Notes: generated from the letters alone by a model not told the origin. A stretch of DNA of 60,890 bases from Bacteroidales bacterium (GCA_021371875.1 JAJFVH010000161.1:1-60890), one strand, 5' to 3'. Shown: positions 18,887-27,725, counted from the stretch's first letter. Numbers and translations are program-made.

Positions 18887-19121
18887 AATCTAAATAGAGT
18901 TTGTTTATAAAGTCCTATATTTTTTGTTCGATTATTACAAAACCGATTTTTTTGAACAGTTTTCATTTTTTAGAATTCACTTTTTGTAGTATTGAACTTA
19001 CTCATGCCGGGTAATTTTCAATTTTATACATTTATTAATATAATTTTACTAAGTTCTTTGACGTCTTGACACACCAATCCCTATGTTGATTCTCATTATA
19101 AGGCTTTGGAAGAGGTTTTCC

Positions 19122-20441
19122 CTATTCCAACATCCTGTTCACCATTACTCTCAGATTGTATCCCAATACACTCCAGGCAACTTTTGAACAGAATTTTTCA
19201 AACCCTTCCCATAATACTCTTTGCAGGTCGAATCCTCTTTTGAGGTTGGATATGACCGCTTCAGTGGTTCCTCTCCACTTTTTGAGCATTCTTTCTATTT
19301 CCGGCGAACTGACAATGTTTTGCAAACTTTTGGTTACTTTGGTAAATACGATATTGGTTAGTCCCAATTCTTTGCATTTTTCAAGGTTTTCCTGGCTGCA
19401 AAAGCCACCATCGGCGGAAGAACTTTCGGGGATACGAGTATAATTGGTTTTAATTCTTGTAATACTCGGAACAAGCAGACCTTTGTCGCTTGGATTACCT
19501 TCAAATACATCATGATCTAATATCATGCAACTTGAGCCCCTTGAAATCAATACTTTATGACCAAACTCGACCTCTCTTTGACCTTTCACCAGTATATCGG
19601 TATGGGTTTCGAACACCGAAAATACTTTGTCGGAATTCGCAACCTTTTCGCCTTCTATCTGGAGTTTATAGGCGTTTCGATACACTTTTATCATCAGTGG
19701 TAAAAATGCTTTCAATTCGGGTTTTGCCTTGATAGGGGTTGAACTGTTTCTTACGGCTGCGAATGATTCTAAAATAAGACGCTTCAAAGTCTCCAAATAA
19801 GGATCAAACAAACTTGGTAAATTTTCTTTCTTACTGTTGTTTATTTCATAATTGAGTTTCTTGGCTGCTTTGCGTTGCTCATCCAATCGGTCATTATCAT
19901 CTTTTTTATCTTTTTTGATCCGTTTCAACAAACGGGTAGCGGTTTCAATACAATCAAGCACTAAACTATTGTTGGTCGGGTAATGAACGTTAGTCTCTAT
20001 ATTGGTGGTATCGGTACTTATTTTATCTACTGTTTCAATACCCTCTGATATGGCTATGTTATTGATTTCTAAAATAATTGATTTGATTGATTTTTCACTT
20101 ATTTTCGATATGTATTTTTGCATGACACAATAACTATAACCTTGATTATCTTCCAATCTCAAAAACATGGAGCATATTTTTGAATCATACATATCTACTT
20201 CTAATTCCCTGTATGTAAGACGTTTTATCTCCTTGTATATGGCAGCCCGCAGCACTTGTTCCACCGTAGGTGAATCTTTGCGACCAAAATTGCTATCTTT
20301 GATGCCGGAAAGAACATCATGGCTGACCAATTTTACAAAATGAGGGTTTTTGTCCAACAGTATGTCGAAAAGGGCTAATTCGGGATGTAAACCCCAAATA
20401 GGCGTGTCGAAACGGAGCTTCAATTCATTGTATAGTTTCAT
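19122..20441 (-). CDS. ISNCY-type DDE transposase
   Basis: This is the transposase of an insertion sequence, full length at 439 residues. Diagnostic features are TDTTNIETNVHYPTNNSLV (about residues 142-160, holding the first catalytic Asp), SADGGFCSQENLEKCKELG (second Asp region) and a C-terminal RGTTEAVISNLKRGFDL block with the likely catalytic Glu. The order and wording of these blocks match ISNCY-family transposases as I know them. There is no internal stop, so it may be active. I could not define terminal inverted repeats with confidence in the flanks 18,887-19,121 or 20,442-20,606, so the ends of the element are not stated. It is the only convergent gene in the first 55 kb, consistent with insertion between two operons. 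Confidence 0.82.
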   Translation of the reverse strand: MKLYNELKLRFDTPIWGLHPELALFDILLDKNPHFVKLVSHDVLSGIKDSNFGRKDSPTVEQVLRAAIYKEIKRLTYRELEVDMYDSKICSMFLRLEDNQGYSYCVMQKYISKISEKSIKSIILEINNIAISEGIETVDKISTDTTNIETNVHYPTNNSLVLDCIETATRLLKRIKKDKKDDNDRLDEQRKAAKKLNYEINNSKKENLPSLFDPYLETLKRLILESFAAVRNSSTPIKAKPELKAFLPLMIKVYRNAYKLQIEGEKVANSDKVFSVFETHTDILVKGQREVEFGHKVLISRGSSCMILDHDVFEGNPSDKGLLVPSITRIKTNYTRIPESSSADGGFCSQENLEKCKELGLTNIVFTKVTKSLQNIVSSPEIERMLKKWRGTTEAVISNLKRGFDLQRVLWEGFEKFCSKVAWSVLGYNLRVMVNRMLE

Positions 20442-20606
20442 ATAGAACTAATTTTTAGCTAAGATAACAAATATCAATGACATATACAAATTTTTTAAAC
20501 AACTTTTGACTAAAAAAACATACTCTAATTAGAGGATTGACACGATATGAAAGATGATGAAAGCTAAAACTTCAATTCAAAAAAACGTGTTGACTTAAAG
20601 TTGATA

Positions 20607-20767
20607 GAGGTCGTATCAAAAGAGTTTTTTGAACGCAAATTACGCAAATTTCCACAAATTACACTGTTTCTTATTTGGATATTTTACTGAAAAATAACCA
20701 TTTATGATTTGTGTAAATTTGCGGTTGTTCGTGTAATTTGCGTTCTTCTTGCTTTTGATACGTCCTC
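20607..20767. repeat. MITE-like hairpin element, copy 1
   Basis: The ends are near-perfect 16-nt inverted repeats: GAGGTCGTATCAAAAG at the left and CTTTTGATACGTCCTC at the right. Inside, a second pair of arms built on GAACGCAAATTACGCAAATT and its complement makes most of the 161 bp one long imperfect hairpin. No coding capacity is seen. A second copy in opposite orientation lies at 38,553-38,731. It occupies the gap 20,442-20,899 together with the promoter of the next gene; the rest of that gap holds nothing recognisable. Confidence 0.75.
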
Positions 20768-20845
20768 TGTAGCATTTGCCACGATACCTAAAGCAGGCAT
20801 TTAACGACGACGAAAATCTGTAATATATGTAAGATTCTCTTGTTA

Positions 20846-20883
20846 TAGTGTAATGGTTTTGCTCTCAATTTCTCCCACCTTTG
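20846..20883 (+). promoter_or_regulatory. Bipartite promoter-like motif upstream of the 20,900 lipoprotein
   Basis: TAGTGTAAT (20,846-20,854), then 22 nt, then ACCTTTG (20,877-20,883), 16 nt before the ATG at 20,900. The same layout precedes the genes at 38,108 and 54,125. The right-hand box resembles the Bacteroidota -7 element. The left-hand box is offset from the usual -33 TTTG and may be an activator or alternative sigma-factor site. Confidence 0.4.
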
Positions 20884-20899
20884 TATAAAAACATTTATC

Positions 20900-21145
20900 A
20901 TGAAAAAGCTAAAAATCATTGCAACATTTCTATTCCTTTCAATGCTTATCGTCAGCATGACTTCGTGCGCTGCCAGGCTTCACGAAGATCATGGAAGACA
21001 CCGGGGTTGGTACAAAAACAATGACCATCGCGACCGCAAAGTTTATGTAATTGAACAGGACAATCACAAGCAACCAAAATCTACTCACAATAAAAAGGTG
21101 AAAGGCAAAAGTAGGGATAAAAACAGATGGGATGCAAAAAAATAA
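20900..21145 (+). CDS. Small basic lipoprotein
   Basis: The 81-residue protein has a lipoprotein signal peptide with lipobox VSMTSC (Cys about residue 23). The mature part is short, highly charged and basic (HGRHRGWYKNNDHRDRK, ending NRWDAKK). There is no domain I recognise; the His/Arg/Lys-rich mature part may bind polyanions such as LPS or metals, but this is a guess from composition. It lies 27 nt upstream of the coiled-coil gene and is probably co-transcribed. Its promoter-like motif is shared with two other small envelope proteins in the window. Confidence 0.75.
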   Translation: MKKLKIIATFLFLSMLIVSMTSCAARLHEDHGRHRGWYKNNDHRDRKVYVIEQDNHKQPKSTHNKKVKGKSRDKNRWDAKK

Positions 21146-21172
21146 AGATAACAATTTTAAAAAACTAAAACC

Positions 21173-21619
21173 ATGACATTAAAAACAGAAACAAAGCACC
21201 TCACTGTGACCGGATTTACGGGAGATGCAAAAACAACCGCCGCGTCGAAAGCAAAAGCCGGCAAGGATAATTTAAAGGAAGCCAGGGCAAATGTTATGGC
21301 AGCCAAAGATAATTTCAGCGAAGCTTTTGAAAAAACAGTCGGGGATTTCAAAACCGAAGCTGCTCTAAAGTTGAACGAAACGGAACATAAAATTGCTGAT
21401 TATAAAAAGAAAATAACAACGGCAAGTGATGAAATTGGAACAATATATCAGTATCAAGTGGATAAGCTGGAGAAAACCAAGATAGCATTAATGGCCAAAC
21501 TGGAAGAATATAAAGAAGAAGGCGAAGATAAATGGGATTCGTTTAAACATGAATTTACGGATGATTTGAAAAACTTTGAAAAATCAATAACAGATTTTGT
21601 AGAGAGTTTGAAAAAATAG
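21173..21619 (+). CDS. Helical coiled-coil stress-type protein
   Basis: The 148-residue protein has no signal peptide and is almost entirely predicted helix, rich in Lys, Glu and Ala. It has heptad-like spacing from about residue 30 onward (NLKEARANVMAAKDNFSEAF, YQVDKLEKTKIALMAKLEEY). It resembles the small coiled-coil proteins called sll1863-type stress-response proteins in other bacteria, but that label rests on general resemblance. It is probably in one transcript with the preceding lipoprotein. No enzymatic function is likely. Confidence 0.7.
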   Translation: MTLKTETKHLTVTGFTGDAKTTAASKAKAGKDNLKEARANVMAAKDNFSEAFEKTVGDFKTEAALKLNETEHKIADYKKKITTASDEIGTIYQYQVDKLEKTKIALMAKLEEYKEEGEDKWDSFKHEFTDDLKNFEKSITDFVESLKK

Positions 21620-21737
21620 AAACTACCCCTAAGCTCTCCCGACACGTCAAAGGCGAGGCGGGCTAAATTGCGGGGAACAATATTATAAATAAGCGACATA
21701 ATTTTTTTTACGTAGAAATAATGATTGTTTGCGATAA

Positions 21738-21766
21738 CCGTCCGACCGCTTTAAGCGGTCAGACGG
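21738..21766. terminator. GC-rich hairpin, possible terminator or REP-like repeat
   Basis: CCGTCCGACCGCT and AGCGGTCAGACGG pair over 13 positions with one mismatch around a TTA loop. No T-run follows directly, so it may act as a transcript-stabilising hairpin or an intergenic repeat rather than a true terminator. It separates the 20,900/21,173 pair from the GH130 gene. Confidence 0.45.
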
Positions 21767-21877
21767 ATTAACAATAATAAGCCTGTTTTTATAGTACAGT
21801 CTCCAAAAATACACGACGAAAGTAACTTAAACTCCCCATCAGTGGCTGGGGGCAATTATCGTAAAATAATCAGTATC

Positions 21878-22945
21878 ATGATAAAAGTAAAAAAAGAAGG
21901 AATTATCTTAGAAAAAAGAGACTTGGAATTTGAAAACGCAGGCGTGTTGAATCCGGCGGTCATAAAAGAAGGCGATAGCGTTCATATTTATTACAGAGCT
22001 GTACAGGATGGGAATTTTTCCAGCATTGGCTATGCCCGCTTGGATGGACCGCTGCACCTTGCTGAGCGTTGGGATAAACCGATTATGGAGGCTGAATTTG
22101 ATTATGAATCGCATGGTGTGGAAGATGCCCGGATTGTAAAAATTGATGATCTTTATTACATGACTTATACCGTTTACGATGGTATAAATGCACGTGGCGC
22201 ATTGGCTACATCAAAAGATTTGAAAAAGTTCAAGAAACACGGCATTATTGTTCCGCCTATTACGTACTCTAAGTTTGTATTCTTGGCCGAGTCAACCGGC
22301 AATGTGGACGAAAACTATTACCGCAATCATAAGTTCTATTATCAGGAAGCCGATCCTGAAAAAAAAATGTTGCTTTGGGATAAAAATGTGGTTTTCTTTC
22401 CACGTCGTATCGATGGCAAATTGGTATTTCTTCATCGCATTCGACCCGGAATTCAAATTGTGTCGGTAACAAGTTTAGATGAATTGACCAAAGAATTCTG
22501 GAAAGCCTATTTCCCCGACTTTCATAAGTACATCGTTATGGATCCTGTTTATAAACATGAATACGAATATATTGGCAGCGGTTGTCCGCCCATTGAAACA
22601 AAGGACGGTTGGTTGCTTATTTATCACGGCGTTGAATCCACCGAACGTGGTCTTGTGTATTCTGCCTGCGCTGCATTACTCGATTTAAATGATCCTTCGA
22701 AAGAAATTTCACGTTTGCCATATCCTTTGTTTTCGCCCGAGTTTTTATGGGAGCGGAGAGGCGAGGTTAACAACGTGGTTTTTCCCACCGGTACGGCGCT
22801 GTTTGGCAATACTTTGTTTATTTATTATGGCGCTGCCGATGAGCGTATTGGATGCGCAACAGTAAGCCTGTCGGCATTGGTGCAGGAATTGGTTCTAAAT
22901 ATCCGCAAGGATGAAACGAATATTAAAGTAGTGTCTTCGAGTTAG
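21878..22945 (+). CDS. Glycoside hydrolase family 130 (beta-mannoside phosphorylase-like)
   Basis: GH130 enzymes phosphorolyse or hydrolyse beta-mannosides in the cytoplasm. ATG 21,878 is chosen over an in-frame GTG at 21,842; it gives 355 residues with no signal peptide. Diagnostic parts are FENAGVLNPAVI near the N-terminus, the conserved GVEDARI with the likely catalytic Asp83, and the five-bladed propeller pattern through PTGTALFGNTLFIYYGAAD. The closest style is the PH1107-related subgroup, whose members act on mannosyl-glucose, beta-1,4- or beta-1,2-mannosides; which one applies cannot be told. It opens a cluster with two GT4 enzymes and a PIG-L deacetylase, so it probably trims or recycles the glycan made there. 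Confidence 0.85.
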   Translation: MIKVKKEGIILEKRDLEFENAGVLNPAVIKEGDSVHIYYRAVQDGNFSSIGYARLDGPLHLAERWDKPIMEAEFDYESHGVEDARIVKIDDLYYMTYTVYDGINARGALATSKDLKKFKKHGIIVPPITYSKFVFLAESTGNVDENYYRNHKFYYQEADPEKKMLLWDKNVVFFPRRIDGKLVFLHRIRPGIQIVSVTSLDELTKEFWKAYFPDFHKYIVMDPVYKHEYEYIGSGCPPIETKDGWLLIYHGVESTERGLVYSACAALLDLNDPSKEISRLPYPLFSPEFLWERRGEVNNVVFPTGTALFGNTLFIYYGAADERIGCATVSLSALVQELVLNIRKDETNIKVVSSS

Positions 22946-23013
22946 TATATTCGGGCTTTCCCGTTTTATGGAAACAACTATACGACTTTAATGAAAATAA
23001 TAAAAATACTTGC

Positions 23014-25359
23014 ATGAAAAACAATAAAGTAAAACAGCATGTTGGCAATAAGCCGGCATCTATGAATAATCCTTTGTTTCAGCCTGTTTTGACGGACAAC
23101 AAAACCGCTTCGGAAATCCGGTTCAGAAACAGGGAAACAGGAAATGACTTAATACTTCCCGAAGTATTATTTATCACTTCTTATCCTCCGCGCGAATGCG
23201 GCATTGCAACCTATTCGCAGGATTTGATTATGGCATTGGATAATAAATTCAGCAATTCATTATCCATTAGAGTTTGTGCCTTGGAAACGGGTGATGTTAG
23301 TTACGATTATCCCGATGAGGTGAAATATACGCTTAATGCGTCACAGATCGCTTCTTTCCTGGATTTGGCAAAAAAAATTAATGAGGACAATTATATTCAA
23401 CTGGTTCTTATTCAGCACGAATTCGGCTTCTATAAAGATCAGGAACAAGCATTTCTACAATTATTGTACGGACTTGAAAAACCGGCAGTGGTGGTTTTTC
23501 ATACGGTACTTCCAAATCCCGATGCACGGTTAAAATTGGAAGTGAGAAATATCGTGGCAGCCTGTCAGTCAATTGTTGTTATGACAAAAACATCGGCTGA
23601 TATACTAATGACTGATTATGGTATTGCTAAACAAAAAATATCGGTGATAGCTCACGGAACGCACTTGGTGCCTCATTTAAGTGAAAAGTTTCTGAAAAAC
23701 AAATACGGTTTAACCGGTCGTAAAGTGCTTACAACCTTTGGGTTGCTCAGTTCAGGGAAAAGTATTGAAACCACGCTGGAAGCGTTACCGTCCATAATAA
23801 AACAATGTCCGGAAGTAATATTCCTGGCAATTGGAAAAACACATCCCGAAGTGGTAAAAAACGATGGAGAAGTTTACCGCAAAAGTCTTGAACAGAAAGT
23901 AGAAGAACTTGGCATCCAAGACCACGTAAAATTTATCAACAAATACCTCGATTTGCCAACCTTACTCGAATATTTACAATTAACCGATATTTATCTTTTT
24001 ACCACCAACGATCCGAATCAGGCCGTGAGCGGCACGTTTGCTTATGCCATGAGTTGTGGTTGTCCGATTATTTCTACGCCCATTCCGCATGCCAAAGAAG
24101 TGCTGACGGAAGATACCGGAATCATCTTTGATTTTCGGAATTCGGAACAATTGGCTGAAGGCGTTAACCGCTTACTTAATGATTACCCCTTGCGTAAAAG
24201 CATTATCACCAATACGCTGCAGAAAATAGTATCTACCGCCTGGGAGAATTCGGCAGTTGCTCACGCCATGTTATTCCAATCGATATCCGGAAATAAAATC
24301 CGGATGCAATATAATCTACCGGTAATTAACCTGCATCACATAAAAGCAATGACAACCGAAGTTGGAATGATCCAGTTTTCGAAAATAAATCAACCGGACA
24401 TCAAGTCAGGTTATACCCTCGATGATAATGCCAGGGCGCTTGTTGCCAGTTGCATGTATTTAAAATCGACCGGCGATAAAACTTGTATTGAAGATATAAA
24501 AACATACCTTGATTTTATCCGGTTTTGTCAGCAGTTTGAAGGAGATTTTTTGAATTATGTAGATCAGAAAAAGAACTTTAGCGGCCAAAACCAGGAAGTG
24601 AATTTAGATGATTCAAACGGAAGAGCTGTCTGGGCATTAGGTTATTTGATATCACTAAAAAGTAAATTGCCCAAAGAAATTGTATTGGAAGCCGAAACTA
24701 TTTTTCAAAAATCGTTGAATCATATACGTACGGTTAATTCAACACGTGCGATGGCTTTTGCTATAAAAGGGATATTTTATTATCATGAAGCGGTAAAATC
24801 CCCCGAAAATATTGACTTGGTAAAAACCTTAGCCAACCGGTTGGTGCAAATGTATAAGCACGAATCGAGTACAAAATGGGAATGGTTTGAAGGATACCTG
24901 ACTTATGCCAACAGTATTTTGCCCGAGGCCATGTTGTATGCCTGGTTGATGACCGGCGAAAGCATTTATAAAGACATTGCCCGAACATCATTTAATTTTT
25001 TATTGTCACATACTTTTAACGAGAATGGAATTGAAGTGATTTCGAACAGAGGTTGGTTTCAAAAAGGCCAGGAAGAAGGACATTTTGGCGAACAGCCTAT
25101 TGATGTTGCCTACACCATTATGACCTTGAGTGAATTTTACGATGTATTTACGGACGAAGATTACCACCAAAAGATGGAAACATCATTCAACTGGTTTTTG
25201 GGTAACAACCGATTACATCAAATTATTTACAATCCATGTACAGGTGGTTGTTATGACGGATTGGAAGAAACACATGTGAATCTCAACCAGGGCGCCGAGT
25301 CGACCATAAGCTATCTACTGGCACGCTTAACTGTAGAAGAATATAAAAATGAACAGTAA
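23014..25359 (+). CDS. GT4 glycosyltransferase fused to an (alpha/alpha)-barrel-like C-terminal domain
   Basis: The 781-residue cytoplasmic protein has a GT4 (GT-B fold) N-terminal half (about 48-430). It begins LFITSYPPRECGIATYSQDL, with GLLSSGKSIETTLEA at the donor-binding domain and VSGTFAYAMSCGCPIISTPI near the usual C-terminal motif. The classic Glu-x7-Glu pair is not obvious here. The second half (about 440-775) is helical and resembles a six-hairpin glycosidase toroid (YTLDDNARALVASCMYLKS, KWEWFEGYLTYANSILPEA). Fusion of a transferase and a glycosidase-like domain suggests a glycan-length-controlling or processive enzyme, as an inference. Its stop overlaps the next start by 11 nt. The donor sugar is unknown; mannose is plausible given the GH130 neighbour. 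Confidence 0.82.
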   Translation: MKNNKVKQHVGNKPASMNNPLFQPVLTDNKTASEIRFRNRETGNDLILPEVLFITSYPPRECGIATYSQDLIMALDNKFSNSLSIRVCALETGDVSYDYPDEVKYTLNASQIASFLDLAKKINEDNYIQLVLIQHEFGFYKDQEQAFLQLLYGLEKPAVVVFHTVLPNPDARLKLEVRNIVAACQSIVVMTKTSADILMTDYGIAKQKISVIAHGTHLVPHLSEKFLKNKYGLTGRKVLTTFGLLSSGKSIETTLEALPSIIKQCPEVIFLAIGKTHPEVVKNDGEVYRKSLEQKVEELGIQDHVKFINKYLDLPTLLEYLQLTDIYLFTTNDPNQAVSGTFAYAMSCGCPIISTPIPHAKEVLTEDTGIIFDFRNSEQLAEGVNRLLNDYPLRKSIITNTLQKIVSTAWENSAVAHAMLFQSISGNKIRMQYNLPVINLHHIKAMTTEVGMIQFSKINQPDIKSGYTLDDNARALVASCMYLKSTGDKTCIEDIKTYLDFIRFCQQFEGDFLNYVDQKKNFSGQNQEVNLDDSNGRAVWALGYLISLKSKLPKEIVLEAETIFQKSLNHIRTVNSTRAMAFAIKGIFYYHEAVKSPENIDLVKTLANRLVQMYKHESSTKWEWFEGYLTYANSILPEAMLYAWLMTGESIYKDIARTSFNFLLSHTFNENGIEVISNRGWFQKGQEEGHFGEQPIDVAYTIMTLSEFYDVFTDEDYHQKMETSFNWFLGNNRLHQIIYNPCTGGCYDGLEETHVNLNQGAESTISYLLARLTVEEYKNEQ

Positions 25360-26140
25360 AACTCTGAAGTCAATCGCTGTCATTGTGGCACATCCCGATG
25401 ATGAAACATTGTGGGCGGGAGGAACAATACTCGAATATCCAACGAACAATTGGTTTATCGTTTGTCTTTGTCGTGCAAGCGATACCGAACGGGCGTCCAG
25501 ATTTTATAACACTTTAAAATTATTGAAAGCGAAAGGTATTATGGGCGATCTAGATGACGGACCAGACCAATATCCGTTAGACGAAAAGAAGTTGGAAGAT
25601 GAAATTTTGCGGTTATTGCCCGGCACCCATTTCGATTTGATTATAACCCACGATTCAGCCGGTGAGTACACGAAACATCTGCGGCACGAAGAAGTGAGCA
25701 AAGCAGTCGTAACGCTCTGGCACGATGAAAAAATAACAGCCAATGAACTCTGGACATTTGCTTATGAGGACGGTAATAAAACTTATTTTCCACGAGCGAT
25801 AGAAAATGCTGATATTTTTGAATCGCTTCCTGAAAAAATCTGGTTGAGAAAATATAAATTAATTACCAAAACCTACGGCTTCAAGGAAAATAGTTGGGAA
25901 GCCGAAACAACACCATTAGCCGAAGCTTTCTGGCGATTTAAAAAATCATATCACGCTATGAAACCGGAAAAGAAATTTGATGATGATATAAAGGTCTCTA
26001 AATTATCTATTTTCAAATTATTATATAACGATTGTTTTATTCATACATTTGAGAAACAAAGCTGGGAAGCCGAAACAACGCCATGGACAATAGCTTTCCG
26101 GCGATTTAAAAATTCACTTAACGTAGAAAATAAATTATGA
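25349..26140 (+). CDS. PIG-L family (LmbE-like) N-acetyl-sugar deacetylase with repeated C-terminal tail
   Basis: PIG-L enzymes are zinc hydrolases that remove N-acetyl groups from GlcNAc-containing molecules. The motif IVAHPDDETLWAGG (His15, Asp17, Asp18) is at the N-terminus, and KHLRHEEVSKAV supplies the remaining metal-binding His. The catalytic domain is about residues 5-185 of 263. The tail is unusual: SWEAETTPLAEAFWRFKKS is repeated 56 residues later as SWEAETTPWTIAFRRFKNS. The gene overlaps the GT4 before it (11 nt) and the small gene after it (ATGA), so all three are translationally coupled. A role in deacetylating a product of the neighbouring GT4s is likely. Mycothiol- or bacillithiol-like chemistry is possible but not supported by a BshC- or MshC-like gene here. 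Confidence 0.85.
   Translation: MNSKTLKSIAVIVAHPDDETLWAGGTILEYPTNNWFIVCLCRASDTERASRFYNTLKLLKAKGIMGDLDDGPDQYPLDEKKLEDEILRLLPGTHFDLIITHDSAGEYTKHLRHEEVSKAVVTLWHDEKITANELWTFAYEDGNKTYFPRAIENADIFESLPEKIWLRKYKLITKTYGFKENSWEAETTPLAEAFWRFKKSYHAMKPEKKFDDDIKVSKLSIFKLLYNDCFIHTFEKQSWEAETTPWTIAFRRFKNSLNVENKL
25895..26116 (+). repeat. Direct repeat inside the PIG-L gene tail
   Basis: Two 54-nt copies (25,895-25,948 and 26,063-26,116) start TGGGAAGCCGAAACAAC and align without gaps, about 45 of 54 positions identical by hand count, with a 168-nt period. A weaker third copy lies in the next gene (GAAGCCGAAACC at 26,242), in a different reading frame relative to the PIG-L gene. Confidence 0.7.
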
Positions 26141-26400
26141 AAACAGAAAAAGAATTGAGTATATTCCAAACTCCAAGCATTGAGATGTTGAAATCGCTCT
26201 ATTATAGAAGTAAAGCCTATGTGCTTGATAAGAGTAGATTTGAAGCCGAAACCAATTGTTTTACAAAGGTTTCGACACAAATTATTGAGCCGATTGTAAA
26301 AAGATCGTGGAATAAGATTGAAAAAGAATTGAAAATTTTCAAACAAACAACGATAGAAACCCTAAAATCATCGTATTATGAAAGTATTGGTATTGTATGA
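26137..26400 (+). CDS. Small protein built of the repeats found in the PIG-L tail
   Basis: The 87-residue protein begins at an ATGA overlap with the PIG-L stop and overlaps the next GT4 start by 23 nt. It contains two copies of a motif, EKELSIFQTPSIEMLKSLYY and EKELKIFKQTTIETLKSSYY. Between them is SRFEAETN, matching SWEAET in the PIG-L tail. It therefore looks like a continuation of the same roughly 56-residue repeat, shifted into another frame. There is no signal peptide or membrane segment. It may be an adaptor that links the deacetylase and transferase, or a by-product of repeat expansion kept for translational coupling. The family is unknown to me. Confidence 0.55.
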   Translation: MKTEKELSIFQTPSIEMLKSLYYRSKAYVLDKSRFEAETNCFTKVSTQIIEPIVKRSWNKIEKELKIFKQTTIETLKSSYYESIGIV

Positions 26401-27520
26401 ATATCCGCCAACCCCGGGAGGATTAGCTACACAGGGAGATTTGTTATACAAAGGACTGTTGGAACTGGGTATTGACGCGCATGCCGTTCACTTCGAATCG
26501 GCTCAGGAAAAGGAATGGTATTACCGCTGGTTCAAACCTGATGTGGTAGTTGGAGTTGGCTATTGGGGCTACACGCCTCATTTGATTCTTCATCCGTTGC
26601 GATACGGTGTTCAGCCGGTTCCCTGGCTGGTAGCCGATGGTTATATTGCCAATTACCAGGAAGTACTGAACGCGCTTCCGCTTATTTTGGTAACATCCAA
26701 TTGGGTAAAAGAAATGTATGTCCGCGACGGAATTGATGGGAGTAAAATCGAAGTATTACCGGTGGGTTGCGATACTGACTCTTTCAGGCCATTCAGCAAG
26801 GATGATCCGAAAATTATTGCCGTACGCGAATCATTAGGCGTTGCCCCCGACCAGTTAATGATACTGACGGTAGGCGGTGATGCCGCTTCAAAAGGAGCGC
26901 AGGAAGTAATGCAGGCGATGGCTATTATCGATAACCGGGCACCCGATTGGAAATATGTGTGTAAAGTATGGCCGCAACCACGCACCAAACTTCAAAACCT
27001 GTCCGACCTGGAAATGGCGACGCATCTGGGTATCGAAAAAAATGTAACCTATGCCACCAATACTATTTCACGAACCTTTATGCCTTATCTGATCGGGGCT
27101 TGCGACATCTATGCAGCGCCATCCCGACTGGAAGGTTTCGGAATGCCGCAAGTGGAAGCCGGAGCCTGCGGAAAGCCGGTTCTGAGTATTAAAGCAATGG
27201 GAATGCTGGATACGCTGATTCATGGCGAAACCGCTTTTCTGGCTGAAGTGGCAAGGAAAATTGTGGTCAACGAAGTAATGCTTGGTGGCGAATCGGGATT
27301 TGAAGAACATCATAAAGTAGTATTCAATACACCGCGAACGGTAGATTACCGGGCAAATGTACAAGATATTGCCAAGTATATGCTGACCCTTATGAACGAT
27401 GCACCCTTACGCGAAAAGATGGGAAAAGCCGGACGCGAACGCGTGGTAGCCAATTTCGACTATCGCGTGGTAGCTAAAAAGTTTGTACAGATAATGAGTG
27501 ACAAATTGGGAATAAAATAA
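26378..27520 (+). CDS. GT4 family glycosyltransferase
   Basis: The 380-residue retaining GT-B glycosyltransferase has N-terminal MKVLVLYEYPPTPGGLATQG and a donor-site region starting MILTVGGDAASKGAQEVMQA. The hallmark Glu-x7-Glu is in LEGFGMPQVE (Glu252, Glu260). The protein is cytoplasmic with no membrane segment. It starts inside the end of the preceding small gene, so it is translationally coupled to the deacetylase pair. It is not an obvious BshA, since the acceptor-side loop differs from what I would expect. Donor and acceptor are unknown. Together with GH130 and the other GT4 it suggests synthesis of a mannose- or hexosamine-containing glycan. Confidence 0.85.
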   Translation: MKVLVLYEYPPTPGGLATQGDLLYKGLLELGIDAHAVHFESAQEKEWYYRWFKPDVVVGVGYWGYTPHLILHPLRYGVQPVPWLVADGYIANYQEVLNALPLILVTSNWVKEMYVRDGIDGSKIEVLPVGCDTDSFRPFSKDDPKIIAVRESLGVAPDQLMILTVGGDAASKGAQEVMQAMAIIDNRAPDWKYVCKVWPQPRTKLQNLSDLEMATHLGIEKNVTYATNTISRTFMPYLIGACDIYAAPSRLEGFGMPQVEAGACGKPVLSIKAMGMLDTLIHGETAFLAEVARKIVVNEVMLGGESGFEEHHKVVFNTPRTVDYRANVQDIAKYMLTLMNDAPLREKMGKAGRERVVANFDYRVVAKKFVQIMSDKLGIK

Positions 27521-27725
27521 TTCTACTTTGACAGATTAATTATATGTCGTCCCTCCGGGACTTTAAGGGTTATTTGTCTCCCTGTTTTTATCAATATGCT
27601 CGTGCCTACGGCACTTTTTTAACCTCGTAGAGGTTTGCTATTGGTAAAAAATAAGTACAATTTCTACATACAAAGTCCCGTAGGGACGTGATATATCTAT
27701 CAATTTCTAATCTATCAAAGTAGAA
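27521..27725. repeat. Nested palindromic intergenic element
   Basis: The outer arms TTCTACTTTGACAGATTA (27,521-27,538) and TAATCTATCAAAGTAGAA (27,708-27,725) pair with one mismatch. Inside are four short palindromes: GTCCCTCCGGGAC (27,549-27,561), GTGCCTACGGCAC (27,602-27,614), AACCTCGTAGAGGTT (27,621-27,635) and GTCCCGTAGGGAC (27,675-27,687). Three of the four have a GTA or TAC centre. It fills the 257-nt gap before the DUF6496 gene and could serve as a transcript end for the GT4 operon. Confidence 0.65.

Noticed and set aside
18887-20606. Terminal inverted repeats of the ISNCY-type element
   Set aside because: Only short matches such as CAATCC or TTTTTTGAA pair between the two flanks. None is long enough or placed well enough to define the ends.
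25349-27520. Bacillithiol synthesis genes bshA and bshB
   Set aside because: A GT4 and a PIG-L deacetylase are present, but the GT4 N-terminus does not look like BshA, a second GT4 is fused to a barrel-like domain, and no bshC-like gene is nearby.
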